Below are positions 46,376-57,115 of a DNA stretch of 64,000 nt, one piece after another (position 1 is the stretch's first letter; each line of letters starts with the position of its first letter). Position numbers and translations under genes: made by a program. The DNA is from Stenopsyche tienmushanensis (Eukaryota > Arthropoda > Insecta > Trichoptera > Stenopsychidae), in contig WACJ01000103.1 of the NCBI GenBank assembly GCA_008973525.1, forward strand, positions 806,001-870,000, read 5' to 3'. The notes under the pieces were generated by a model. That model searched no databases. It had not been told where the DNA came from and saw nothing but the letters and a program-made list of their open reading frames with translations.

Positions 46376-47039
46376 CAAATATCGGGATCCCGGATCCCGG
46401 GATCGGACAGTTTTAGGTACTTAAGAATCCTGGGATTAGAAAACGTAATCCCGAAAATCCCGTGATTGAATTTTTTACCTAACAGAAATCGTACACCTCA
46501 CCAACACTATGAAGGCTACTAAATCGAGACATTCTCGACGATTGTTACATTAACCTTTCCCTACCGGTGATGTATTTACTACACTTCGACTCTAATAATG
46601 TGAATATCGATATGAAATATAATAGATACGGAGTCCAGAATTTTTGAATTCCTCCGCAATATAATTACGAATCACGTCAAAGTATTATAGTATATAATTA
46701 TTCATCTGCAGCGACGGAAATAAATAATTTGTCAGAAAGAATTTGTCAGGCTGAGCGTTAAGTTAACATTTAAGCGTGCTTAAATGTTACTTCGGGTATA
46801 TTTTCAAAATAATATTTGAATTTTTAGTGTTTTATTTATCTATTTTTGAATGGTATTTTTATCTTTCTTAAATATACAAAATTCTTTGGCCTTCAAGTGA
46901 TTTTTTATATTGAACAAATGGACTTATTAGTAATTTTTGATCAAATTCATCAAGGTAATCTTAAAATATTGGTAATCTTAATATAATTAAAATATGGGGA
47001 TCCCGGGATCGAAATTTTCGCTCGGGATTGGATTCCCTA
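46376..47039 (-). mobile_element. hAT-1 copy inserted in mariner-5
   Basis: It shows the inverted hAT-1 blocks, including TGATGTATTTACTACACTTC and CATCTGCAGCGACGGAAATA. The right end reads CTCGGGATTGGATTCCCTA. The left end has lost its first bases, so no target duplication is visible. Mariner-5 coding sequence lies on both sides. Confidence 0.87.
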
Positions 47040-47059
47040 TGCACGACCCTATAAAGCGA

Positions 47060-47275
47060 AGAAGACGACCGAAAAATCAGGGGATTAAAATGAGGAGAAC
47101 TTCCACACCCTCCACATTTTCTAAAGGATAAACGCTTTCGAGACTCAATTGAAGTTGAAAATCATATTGGCACATAATTCGACTCAAAACCGGAAGAATT
47201 TTTCGAAAAAGAAATTGAAAAACTGTGGAAAATAAAACGTAGTAATGAAAGAAATTATGTTTTGTAAGATTTTAT
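47060..47275 (+). pseudogene. mariner-5 transposase relic, 3' part
   Basis: The frame reads ELPHPPHFLKDKRFRDSIEV, then ENHIG, a stop, and FDSKPEEFFEKEIEKLWK, ending at a stop after RNYVL. This is the usual mariner C-terminus; the SPD..PSDY motif with the third Asp is deleted between LPHPP and FLKDKRF. It continues the relic at 45975-46375. Confidence 0.85.
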
Positions 47276-47329
47276 AAATAAAAATGAAAATTTAAATTCA
47301 TTCTTTCGTTGTTAAACAATCGGCAAAGA

Positions 47330-47720
47330 CTTTTCGATACACCCGATCGAGAGTTGCGTATGATTTTTATTTTACTCAACTATTTTGCTTTACATGAACC
47401 AACACTGATTGATTCTGTCCGTTTTTATAATATACATACTAAGTTGTCTAATCCCTCTTTTTTTCATTATCGTTATGTTATATGTGGTATGGCATCCGAT
47501 CACGAGCCGCTAATTCGTCAAATCAGCGGTCCGAAAAGCGGACCGATAGTGCATACAAACCACTCCGTCCACTTTTATGGCCTTTTGCGGCATTTTCTAT
47601 GATTTGTACGATCACGGAAGCAACGTAGCGTCTAGACACTTTCTATCATAGTATTTTTTTTACAACAATAACCGCCATTTATACGTTAGGTCGGGTACTT
47701 TTGGGACTATTTTTGTATGT
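47330..47720 (-). mobile_element. Segment K with a mariner-3 end
   Basis: Segment K, with the exact hairpin GGTCCGAAAAGCGGACC at 47528-47544, is followed by ACAATAACCGCCATTTATAC and then the mariner-3 terminus TCGGGTACTTTTGGGACTAT near 47692-47712. K is therefore physically linked to a mariner-3 end here. Little of the peptide frame remains. Confidence 0.75.
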
Positions 47721-47740
47721 TATTTTAAATTTGCAAGATG

Positions 47741-48700
47741 ATAAATAATGTCAAGCTTTAGACTACCCGTCTCTATTTTGAATGTGCATTTAGGATAAAT
47801 TATTGCTATGGAATTGTGTGTTTTTAAGAAAATGCTTATTCGGCAACGTTTCGCAACGGCGGCAATGTCGTCTCGAAAAACGTATCAGGGGGTGTTTATA
47901 AATTGGCGGTTTCGCTAAACGCGGGGGATGAATGTACATTAAAAAGATAATGCATTATTATGCATTTTTCATCAAACGCCTAGTCTTGGGCGCCTGTCGC
48001 CAAATATAATATTCACAAATGGCGCCCGCCAACATCCACAAGTTCGCTTCCCCAGCACTTGGCGGTCGTCGACGACGGCTTAGCATTTTTATTTTCGCGA
48101 TATAAATATTAACTGTGCATCCGCGAGCCGTCGAATACGTTTCGCCATTCAGATTTAAAGTCAATAATGTCAATCCGTCGATGGCGATGAGTATCGCTAT
48201 TTGCAGAGCATCAGCGTGGATTACTGGTTTGGAGGTGTGTCTGTTAGTCGCATAATGCCACAGTATAGCAAATGTTCCATCCACAAGAGTGTGGATGTGT
48301 GCGTGTGGTTGCGAGTGGGTGTGGGTGCGACACAACGTGGGCTTAACCGCAATGTGCTGCTAATTTGACCCCGCGACAGCTCGCCAGCAAGCCGGCACCG
48401 GGATAACATACTCGCCTATGTCTAGCTTCAAATCGCTTTTGTCGAAGAGCGAACAACTTCCAAACTACTCCCGGATAAGCCACCGTCCTCGCTGGCTTCC
48501 ATTAGTGTTAAAAATATACAGGCTAACCATTAAAAACGTTGCTCTTTTAAGATGGGATCCCCCGGCGATTTCACCGCAACCTCACGCTCGGTAAAACATC
48601 AAACCAACGAAACAATGGATACATTTTCCGGCGGCGTCGATTGTGGAAGAAAACTGTTGTTCGGATCTTTATTAGACTCTTGTTGAATTTAAGGGATGAT
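47741..48700. other. 1 kb without supported gene
   Basis: A minus-strand frame at 47958-48335 begins with a His/Thr-rich run that reflects a GTGTGGGTGTG-type simple sequence. It has no domain. No other feature is supported. Confidence 0.42.
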
Positions 48701-48704
48701 ATAA

Positions 48705-48724
48705 ATATATATATATATATATAT
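48705..48724. repeat. (AT)10 microsatellite
   Basis: Ten uninterrupted AT dinucleotides. Confidence 0.95.
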
Positions 48725-48784
48725 GTACATGATTCAAAAATAATGGTTGCAACTGCATGTTTGTAGTTGCTTGTATTGCTATTA

Positions 48785-48890
48785 TATATTAATCATTTTT
48801 TCACCATGATGTATTTACTACAGCTCGACTCTAATAATAAAGATATCGATATAAAATAGAATAGATAGAAATTTTCAGAATTTCATATAG
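48785..48890 (-). mobile_element. hAT-1 fragment, inverted
   Basis: ATGATGTATTTACTACAGCT and TCGACTCTAATAAT are inverted hAT-1 blocks. It is short and diverged. Confidence 0.65.
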
Positions 48891-48894
48891 TGTA

Positions 48895-49378
48895 CCAAAT
48901 ACATATCATAGTAGCGCGCAGCTGTTTTTTTAGCACAGCAAAGTATCGAATGTTTCGTCATTTAGTCTGGATCTGATTTTGGAAGCCAGGCAACTTGCTG
49001 CTGAAAATGCACGCTCAGCATCCACACTCGTTGGAGGTATCGTCATCAGATATTTAAATATTAGTTCGAGTTGATGACCGCGTGAGCCCCCATTTTCATA
49101 TAATGCCATCTATGTGACTGATAAAATTCCTTTCTGACAAATAATTTATTTCCGTCGCTGCAGATGAATACTTATATATTATAACGCTTCCATCTAATTC
49201 GTAATTATATTGCGGATGAATATAAAAAATCTGAACCCCGTATCTATTATATTTCGTATTGATATTCACATTGTTAGAGTCGAGGTGTAGTAAATACATC
49301 ACCGGTAGGGAATGGTTAATATAAGAATTTGAAATCATATATGTACTGTATATATGTATACATGTATACATAGCTTTT
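48895..49378 (+). mobile_element. hAT-1 copy retaining transposase sequence
   Basis: The 3' part, 49070-49378, follows the standard hAT-1 blocks, from GATGACCGCGTGAGC to GAGGTGTAGTAAATACATCA. The 5' part contains a minus-strand hAT transposase C-terminus (next entry). This identifies the lineage that encoded the enzyme for the non-coding hAT-1 copies. Confidence 0.85.
48930..49076 (-). pseudogene. hAT transposase C-terminal dimerisation region
   Basis: The minus-strand frame reads QLELIFKYLMTIPPTSVDAE, RAFSAASCLASKIRSRLND and ETFDTLLC before a stop. PPTSVDAERAFSAA and the spacing to RSRLND are the hallmark of the C-terminal dimerisation domain of hAT transposases. Most of the gene is missing. 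The stop replaces the usual ..LLFLR end. Confidence 0.92.
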
Positions 49379-49387
49379 CAACAAACA

Positions 49388-49735
49388 AACAAACTCAATT
49401 CCAACACCTAAGCCCAGATTAACTATAAAAAAGGTTATTTTGTGCTTATGGTGGGATATGCGGGAATGATTCATTACGAATTAATGAAACCGGCAGAAAC
49501 TGTAACTGCGCCAGTTTATTGTTGATAATTAGAAGTTTTGAAATGAAAATACAGCTGAAGTGGAAATGCATTTAAAATAGTTTTTTTTTAAATTTAAGCC
49601 GGAAAGTTTGCACAAAAAAAGGATCAAAGAACTATCAAGCCGATGGGAAGATGTGTTGAATAATGAAACGAATTACATTTTATGGCTTTGTATGAAGCTC
49701 TTTGGATTTTTAAAAATCCAAATTAAAAAAATCCT
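49388..49735 (+). pseudogene. mariner-5-like transposase C-terminal relic
   Basis: The frame reads PTPKPRLTIKKVILCLWWDM, followed after a one-base loss by MIHYELMKPAETVTAPVYC. After a deletion comes KPESLHKKRIKELSSRWEDV and LNNETNYI, a mariner C-terminus. The HDN and SDY motifs are deleted. Its WWDMRGMIHYE motif places it near mariner-5. Confidence 0.85.
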
Positions 49736-49854
49736 ACGAACTTATTGAGTGATATTTATCTAGTAATATCTTAAGAATTTGTTCTCTGATGGGCATTTAG
49801 ACATTTTTATTCCTAATTTCTTAACTGGACAGCTGGAAAACTTTTTTGGTCCGC
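49736..49854. other. Spacer
   Basis: No feature recognised. Confidence 0.3.
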
Positions 49855-50360
49855 ACCAGAAGGGATCTATGAAGATTCTTCAATCATCATCTGCAGCTTT
49901 GATCGATAAGTTCCTTGGCTAACCAGTTAGGGTGTATGCTAACTATCTTCTTGTAATTCAATTCTTCTGCGTTCTTTTGTCACATACCATGGAATTTGCC
50001 AATATTGGTAACCCAAATAGGTTTTAGTATCGCTTTGTATAATGGTATTGTATTCTCTAGGAAAATCTTTTCGGCATATCTGCCAATATAACATTCTCGT
50101 TTTGAGTTCAAGTTGCTTTCTTTTCTTATTTCAAGTGCATCTTCTAAGTTGGACGTCTTTCCAAGTGCATGACTTCGTTTGCTTATGGCAATGTGTAGTT
50201 ATTGAGTGAAACAGGAGGACAGGTCTCTCTTTTACTGGTGAAAGTGACATGCATAGATTTTCTTTCGTTGGCCATCATGTGGCACTTCTTGAGCCATTTT
50301 TGAACGTTGTTGAAGTTATGCTGGAGCAGTTGAGAGGCTGTTGTTGGGTCATCAAAGGGA
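49855..50360 (-). pseudogene. Jockey-like LINE reverse transcriptase relic
   Basis: On the minus strand, from the higher coordinate down, the sequence encodes QLLQHNFNNVQKWLKKCHMM, ANERKSMHVTFTSKRETCPP and VSLNN. It then gives KRKQLELKTRMLYWQICRKD, LYKAILKPIWVTN and, after frame changes, VSIHPNWLAKELIDQS. The order matches the thumb and C-terminal part of Jockey-clade pol proteins (K.HVTFT, LYK.ILKPIW, HPN.LA). Several frameshifts and a stop are present. The catalytic FADD box lies upstream and is absent. Confidence 0.88.
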
Positions 50361-50932
50361 TCAGAAAAAAATTGGCTACTATTTCAACTTCTTAAATTAA
50401 ATAAAACCAAAGCAAAATTAATTTGAAATCTTATAAAACGTCTTTCTTAAGGAGACTGATATAATACTTATTAGCGCATCAGATTTGCATGCTAAGTTCT
50501 TTGCAAACAGGATAAACCTCAACTTTACCCTTTGACAATGTAATCAGTAATTTAAATCCGCGTTAACATCTAATGACTACCTAGCTTTTAAGAGCACACT
50601 CTCAGCTTAAATCAATAATAATCTGCAGAATTGATTGAATTAGATTTTGCGGATAAATCGACCTCCTGAAATCCAATTTGCCTTGGATAGATTTTCATCC
50701 AATCTCAAATCTATTCATGTGAGATTTTTTTTGTCAATCAAGACCACGTCTAAGAATCATCTGAGTCCACAGGAAGACCTGCGGTTGACAATCAGCATCA
50801 CAGTTTCTTACGGTAATCATAGGTTTCCTGTAGGTGGTTCAATTTGTGGTCGATGTTAACTGCTCTAACGAAGACAAAAATTTCATAGAGATGGCAAATA
50901 TTAGTATGCTTTTAACATGTTTATGCTTTTAA
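50361..50932. other. No gene or repeat recognised
   Basis: No supported feature; it may include more LINE-derived sequence that I cannot align. Confidence 0.35.
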
Positions 50933-50933
50933 T

Positions 50934-51010
50934 CAGGGCCACAACAAGGGGGTGGCAAAGCAGACGTCCGCCACGGGTGCAACTGGACTTTGGGCGCAAA
51001 ACGCAGAATA
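50934..51010 (+). mobile_element. hAT-5-like terminal piece, copy 2
   Basis: CAGGGCCACAACAAGGGGGT and CCACGGGTGCAACTGGACTT match 31119-31197. As there, a segment K follows directly, so the two form one longer composite repeat. Confidence 0.5.
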
Positions 51011-51355
51011 CAGAACCAGTCGAGAGTTGTACATGGTTTTTATTTTACTTGATTATTCTACTTTACATGAATACTCTGTCCGTTTTTATAATATATATAT
51101 ACTAAGTTTCGTTATCGCTTAAACATTGAGCCGACCGATTGTAAAATTTAAACAACCCACCCGATCAGTCTTCTTCGGACAACTTTGTTTTGTAATGAAA
51201 GTTCGCAATCTGTAGACATATTTGGGAATGGCATCCGATTGCGAGGCGTTCGTTCGTCATGTCAGCGGTCCGAAAAGCGGACCGGTTGGATACGCAGACC
51301 CTGTTGTGGCCACTTTGTCCTCTTTTAGGGCTTTTTGCTGTATTTTTTTGGATGG
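51011..51355 (-). repeat. Segment K
   Basis: It carries the exact hairpin GGTCCGAAAAGCGGACC at 51267-51283 and the blocks TGTAAAATTTAAACAACCCA and TTTGTTTTGTAATGAAAGTT. The minus-strand peptide frame is broken but its ends are recognisable. Confidence 0.7.
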
Positions 51356-52940
51356 ATTAATTAAAAAGAAAAAATATCGTATCTGGATTGATGAAAATCT
51401 TCGTGTTCTAGGCGTCAATGTTTGGATGACCCTATATTTCATATGCGACAGTTGATCTGAGTCATGACATCCGTTCCATCGTCATGCATATTATACTAAA
51501 ATCGAAAAGTCTTATCATAGTTCGCTCAGTCATCGACGGTATCACAAACGGGATGGAGACAAAATTTGCATTCCATGCTTCGAGTTTCCGGCGTAAAAAT
51601 GAAATGTTCGATATTAAAAGGGATTCGATGAACTTGGGATTCGGAAAAACGACGCTAATGCATCAGTTGCCGATGGGTCCAGCGTTTACGATCATCGAAG
51701 CCATCAAAATCGATTTTACTATCTGAGAGCATCACTTAGATCCTATCTATAGAAGAGTTTTAGCCGAGTGCTGCTAGGATCCAGAAAAAAAAGATTTATG
51801 GCATTATAAACGGCAATCAAGCGAGGCGGTCTCGAAAAAATTAGAAGATTTATGGTACACGACGCGATGTGTATAGCCGTCTCGAAAACTAATAAAATAC
51901 CGAGAAGACGCGGCTTTTGAGATTCGGATGCATCCGAGTGTGTCTTCGGGCCTTCGAACTGCTGTGCGAATTCTTAGGTCAGCACATCTCGACTCATTTG
52001 CATGCGTCTCGAAAAGATGACGGCGCGGCTCATGACGGTCATTTATCAACTTTTCAAAGACCAATTTATGATTCTTTACAAACGAGAAGGTGGCCAGGTC
52101 GGCCATCAATAGAATTCTGAGATTTTTTACAAGCGGCAAGCGGGAGGCAGAAAAAAGCACCGGCATAGAAATAAAACGACCGGTCCGGCGTAATTCGCGC
52201 CATGACGGCGTCATTAGCCGAGACGCTCCGGAGCGTAAATTAATTTCTGAACGAAGCCAAAAAGGGACATCGAAAGCGACGATGAGATTAAACGGATCCC
52301 GGAGACGTTCTCCGGATGTTGATCTTTGAAAATCTGACGCTGAATAAGGCCAGACTGAAGATGTCCGACGTGCCCCGAGGTATGAAACTCGTTAGCCAAA
52401 CCGGTGGGACCAATATAGGGTTAAGTGCTCAGCTAGCGTGGCGTGTTTTACTTGCCCGAGTTGGGTGGTGTATAGGCGCTCCATGCGACTCAATGGAAAA
52501 CGAACCGACTTTCCACAGACAAAAACCTTATTTCTTAAAATACACCCATTTCATCGACGCCATAGGAAATTCAATATACATGCGATGTCGGATAGTACCG
52601 CACCAGACAATCGAGTCTGCTAAATTCAAATCTACATAGCATTTAATGCGTCGCTCAACGAGATCAATCAGCTTATCATCTCGAAATCAAATTAATTGGC
52701 ATCGCAGCAGAGGAAGTTGTCGGATTTCAGGTCTTTGTAATCTAAGAGAATGCTACGATGCAGCTTCGCCGAACTGTTTCGCGTGGCAGTTTGCAAATTT
52801 ATGACCCAAAATGAATCAAACAATTCAAAAACATCACAAATACATATTTAATTAGCACATCAATCAACAAGATTGTAATTCAATTTTTGCTCGCTTTTAG
52901 GACCTTTAGTCAATTGTTGCAAAAAATATTTTTTATTGCA
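51356..52940. other. 1.6 kb without supported gene
   Basis: Overlapping frames on both strands at 51800-52640 reach 136 codons but show no domain. No repeat match was seen. Confidence 0.42.
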
Positions 52941-52944
52941 CATA

Positions 52945-52980
52945 AACAGCGCTCCGAATTTTGGACGCGTTTAACGCGTC
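52945..52980. repeat. Palindrome near piggyBac-like sequence
   Basis: GACGCGT-TTA-ACGCGTC at 52964-52980 is a 7-bp perfect inverted repeat. The flanks AGCGCT and TATCCTACGAAC resemble the TTAACCACTTGAGCGCT end at 10082, so it may be another PB-3-type remnant. Confidence 0.4.
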
Positions 52981-53450
52981 AAATACTATTTTATTATCCT
53001 ACGAACTTGTCGTTTGATTCGTTACGATTGAAATATAACGATAATATTGGACGTTGATGACTGAGGATAAGTGAGTTGAAATGTTTTAAAAACCAATGGA
53101 GTTCATTAATACCCTAAGCATTATAAATTTGTCATCTCGATAGCCTGCGGGTGAACGCATTCATCAGATCCCACACAGTTCATCCATTCGTCTTGCCCTC
53201 TTTCATAATCTTACCCCGCCGACGTTTTAGATCGCAGTGTTATATTTCATCTTTTTCTTGGTGCTCCTCTCCATGATGGAAATTGGATAACATCGTGCAG
53301 TTTTAGCTTTGTGCTCGTGCAAAATGTCGCTAAAAACAGCATTAACTCCTAGTAAGCACCAACCGAAACCAATGCCATAAGCGCTTAATAATTATTTGAA
53401 AAGAAACGCAGTATGTGGTATATTGTTTCAGGTCACGTGTAGCGCGCATT
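52981..53450. other. No gene or repeat recognised
   Basis: No supported feature. Confidence 0.35.
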
Positions 53451-53534
53451 CCAAACTTCATTTCACCAAACTAATATACGCATCCATGCAATATTTTTAT
53501 TATGCCTATGTTATTCCCGCAAGTGTAAACAGTA

Positions 53535-53610
53535 AGTTGACAAAGTTTTATCGCAATCGGATGAACGGTATGGAAGCTCATTAAATACGTACAAACAAAA
53601 ATTGATTTTT
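53535..53610 (-). repeat. Dispersed repeat R5, copy 2
   Basis: CAAAGTTTTATCGCAATCGG is the reverse complement of the block at 41860-41885. The flanking match extends to the ACAAACAAAA block near 53592. Confidence 0.5.
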
Positions 53611-53869
53611 ATATATTAGATGATGATATTGCTGGTTTTAAAAATCTATTAATTTTAAAAATTATGCTTTGTTGTTGCAAATATGAAAACTTTCAACAAC
53701 ATCAATGAAAGCGAAGAAAACCATGATCGTGGAAGAATTAAAATGACATAACATGATATCGTTATTCATAAAGACTATGGAATGTAGAACAGATGTAGTT
53801 GTTCAGATTTTTTTTTAAATTAAGAATATGTCTTTTTTATTAACGGAATTTAACTGTACAAATGTATTA

Positions 53870-54295
53870 GTGATATATAAAGTACATAGTTCTTTTCAAT
53901 AGGAAAAAAAAATGCATTGAATAGGAAGCTTTTTAGTCACATCACTGAAGAAAAAAGGTTAGAAGTAGCATCCTCTGTTGCGCAACGCGTAATTATTCGT
54001 TTTCTCGTAAACGAAGGCATGAAATCAAATGAAATTTTGATGAGATTTGAGGCACAGTTCGTTGATGCTATTCTAAGACCCAAGTATATGATTGGGCCCA
54101 AAAGTGTCGTGAAGGTCTGAAACTCGAGAAACAGTACTAGAAAAGTGATGGCTACGGTATTTTGGTACTCGAAAGGTATTTAATTGATTGATTTTTATTT
54201 GACAGACAGATTGTGAATGCGTTTTACTACTCTCAGCTGCTAGATGATGGCTGCTTATCCTGACAAGATGAGGAAGTCCTCGAGCTGTCCTTCTG
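53870..54295 (+). pseudogene. mariner-2 transposase relic
   Basis: The frame from 53917 reads VAQRVIIRFLVNEGMKSNEI, then LMRFEAQFVDAILRPKYMIG, the N-terminal helix-turn-helix of mariner-2. After a deletion it reads KVMATVFWYSKGI and a second stretch near LIDFYLTDRL, then a part corresponding to FTTLSCWMMAAY in a shifted frame. The same segments are seen inverted at 11508-11850. It ends before the HDN motif. Confidence 0.87.
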
Positions 54296-55620
54296 CACCA
54301 CAACTAACTCGTGTAACTCGTGATATATTTGAATATTTGAATGCCCGCAAAAGTGTACCATCCGCATTTTGCAGAAAGAATAAATAGCACGTTGGAAAGG
54401 TTTGGTGCAGCTGGCGCCCGCATAAAGAGCGCCCGCGACAGCAAGTTCCGTTCGGGTCGGACTCGTATTTTTTTACGAGCGACGAGATGAGGTCGCAGCT
54501 CGAGACTCGCGACTGCCTCATCATCAGCCCGCCCACGACCCGACCCGACCCCGACGATCCTCTTTATAATTGGAATTACTATCTAAATCGCCATTTTTGC
54601 ATCGTGTGATAACGGAAAGTGGGTGTTTTATCGGATCCGACGGACCGAGCTGAAAAACGAGTAGCGAGATTCATCGCCGAGCCCGGTTTGATCGCGAGAA
54701 GTTCTATTTCTTGTTCTTGGGTATAATTTACATGGATACTTAAAAAATGTCCAACAACAGCAATAACGACTCGATGATTATTCGATAGCCTAAGGGCTCA
54801 AAAATATCATGGGGCGAATAAAACTGCATCGGGCACAGTCAATTGAGAATATGAAACTGCATCGAGCAAAGTCAATTGAGAATATAACATTAATGCGGCA
54901 ATTGAGGTTTATTTATTTCGTGCGCAATTAAAATTAAATTTAAAAAATAATAAAAATAAATAAATAATAAAAAGCGGCACGCGGGGCCACTGGTTGGGAT
55001 TGCGTGCCGCGGCAGTGGCGGCAGCAGACGAGCGGTAATTTGGTCGCCTGACGCCGCCGGTAGCTACTTTATGCCGCCGTATTATTATTACCCCGCAACG
55101 GCCGGGCGCAACCACCTGTGATGCGTCTCTGCACACACAGACACACCCGACCGGTCGCTTCTCCACGAAACTACCACCTACATCGATATCCACAAAAAAT
55201 ATTATAAAACACACCCACTCCAAGTCCATCCCAAAAAAATTGCTTAATTTCATTTACGACCGTGAAATCGTCCTATACCACTCCCGAGTCGCAGTCCTCG
55301 ACCGTATAAATTGAAGATAACAAATCTGACTACTCAGACGTCCCATATTATCGCAGTGCTGAAGATAAAATAATTAACCCAAATCCAATGTAATTAGAAG
55401 CGAAACTAAGGCATTAAAATTTGTATACATCCGAATAAGATCCGATCGTATACTATTGAGCAGCGAGATTGCAGTGGCAAAATAAATATCAAATTTATTC
55501 CACATTTCCAATACAAAGTGCCATGGTAAGCTCGCAATGCCGGCGTATAAGCGGAAACGTCGAAGAAAAAGAACGAATTGCCAAGAGGCACGAGCGAAAG
55601 CCGCACAACTACCAGAACTG
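54296..55620. other. CpG-rich stretch without supported exon
   Basis: GC-rich patches lie at 54400-54560 and 54970-55150. Minus-strand frames of 93 and 114 codons show no domain. A 9-bp hairpin is described separately. It could be a regulatory or promoter region of a gene outside the window. Confidence 0.4.
54974..55010. repeat. 9-bp perfect inverted repeat
   Basis: GCGGCACGC and GCGTGCCGC are separated by 19 bases. It is not followed by a T run, and no role can be assigned. Confidence 0.7.
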
Positions 55621-55624
55621 CGAA

Positions 55625-56030
55625 TTAGTACAGCTTCTCGGAAGTAGATGAACTCAATGAAGGAAAAGTCACACGATTCAATAAAATATCACAAATCATA
55701 ATTTGTAACAAAAAATTATTCTTATTATCCCCAGCACAATTGCATGAATTCATCACACGACCTATGGCTGCTGTATGCGTCCATGCGTTGTCATGCAGAA
55801 GAAGGACGGCTCGGATCGATTTTAATCGTCTTTTGTTGCGATAAGCAGCCTTAGCGTCATCTAGCAGCTGGTAGTGGTAGGCCGCATTCACCGTCAATCT
55901 GTCATATAGAAAATCGATCAGACCTTAGCGAAAATTTTGGGCGCAATCGGCCCAAACAAATAATTATGCTAATAACGATGCTACATCTTGCTTTTTTTCT
56001 TCAGTCACGGCATGAAGAAGATTTGTCTAC
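55625..56030 (-). pseudogene. mariner-2 transposase relic
   Basis: On the minus strand the frame reads DFLYDRLTVNAAYHYQLLDD, AKAAYRNKRRLKSIRAVLLL and HDNAWTHTAAIGRVMN, so the second catalytic Asp (HDN) is kept. Upstream, at 55960-56020, a leader piece TGAAGAAAAAAAGCAAGATG corresponds to the start of 53940-53990. The part between is deleted, and so is the C-terminus. Confidence 0.88.
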
Positions 56031-56079
56031 TATAGCTGGCTTTATCTAAGTCTGCATTATGATCGATTTAATATGATAA

Positions 56080-56310
56080 AATTGGATGATAAAATCAATT
56101 CTGGCATTCGTCCCTCGATATGCATGGTTTTTATTACGATTTTTAGATGCTGCATAAAAGTAAAACCATGTATTTCAAAAGATGAAGATATTCCCACCCT
56201 TGAATTACGCGGTGAGTCAAAAACTTTTTGAGGCCTCCTGATATTTTTTGAGCCTCGATGTGCGCGCTTTTTGCACCTATAAGTAAATCCACCACAGTTC
56301 TAATGAAATG
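56080..56310 (+). repeat. Dispersed repeat R4, copy 1
   Basis: CCTTGAATTACGCGGTGAGT with AAAAACTTTTTGAGGCCTCC matches 63688-63725. The following ATTTTTTGAGCC and GCGCGCTTTTTGCACCT resemble 61120-61160. The type of element is unknown. Confidence 0.5.
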
Positions 56311-56930
56311 TATTCATAACTTTTCAATAGGCAGTGGTTTAATCTGATATTTTTAAAGTTTTAATGATCATTTTTAGATTGAAAAAAATGGTTTGGTTAG
56401 ATGCAAAAAATATAGTCCATGAGACTCTATTTTAATTCCGTACGTAAAACCCGAGTGGCAATACTAAGCTGACGGTAAGAAAAATAATTAAGAAATAATT
56501 TAGTGCTCGCACTGCGGAGGACCTGTATGGCATGTAGGCGGCGCATATCGCGTGTGGGGCGGTCAATGTGAGAACTCGCGCTGACAAACAGCGAAGCGGT
56601 CCGCTTGACGTGCGAGCGAGACGGCACGAGGCGGCACGCCGCCGAGCTCCCGAGCTGACACACCTCACAAATAAATACTAACCGCTGACCCCTTTTTGGG
56701 GTCACAGCCGATCGCAAAAATAATTTGAAAATACGGCCGACGAGCCGAAAACTCTAAATAGAAACACCCGCAAACAATTCGACCTTTTCAACCGACCAGA
56801 CAAAAGCCGGATGCTCCACACTCTTACGGCTCCGCTCGCCCTGAAACTCTACACACTTCATAAACACTGACGATCACTGTACGTCTGTACAAAATCATAA
56901 TACTATCAAATATTATAAAGTGTGACTTTG
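56311..56930. other. No gene or repeat recognised
   Basis: Two overlapping minus-strand frames at 56427-56717 are Arg/Ser-rich and lack domains. Confidence 0.38.
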
Positions 56931-57115
56931 AATGCCAAATTTAAAAAAAAATCAATTTGCATAAAACCATCACATGAACAATACCCAGTTATTTTTACAT
57001 TAGATCAATTCCTAGATTTTCATTTTAAAGGCTTAACTTATCCAGATTATAAGATAAATGTTAGCGTACTAAAATATTTGGGAGATACATTGTTTTCAAA
57101 CAAAATTCAAGCACA

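Noticed and set aside
47958..48409. Minus-strand frames with His/Thr-rich starts
   Set aside because: The composition reflects a GTGTGGGTGTG simple sequence; two frames overlap and neither has a domain.
51804..52639. Frames up to 136 codons on both strands
   Set aside because: Mutually overlapping, no similarity and no consistent codon pattern by eye.
54974..55010. 9-bp GC-rich hairpin as a terminator
   Set aside because: There is no T run after it and no gene before it.
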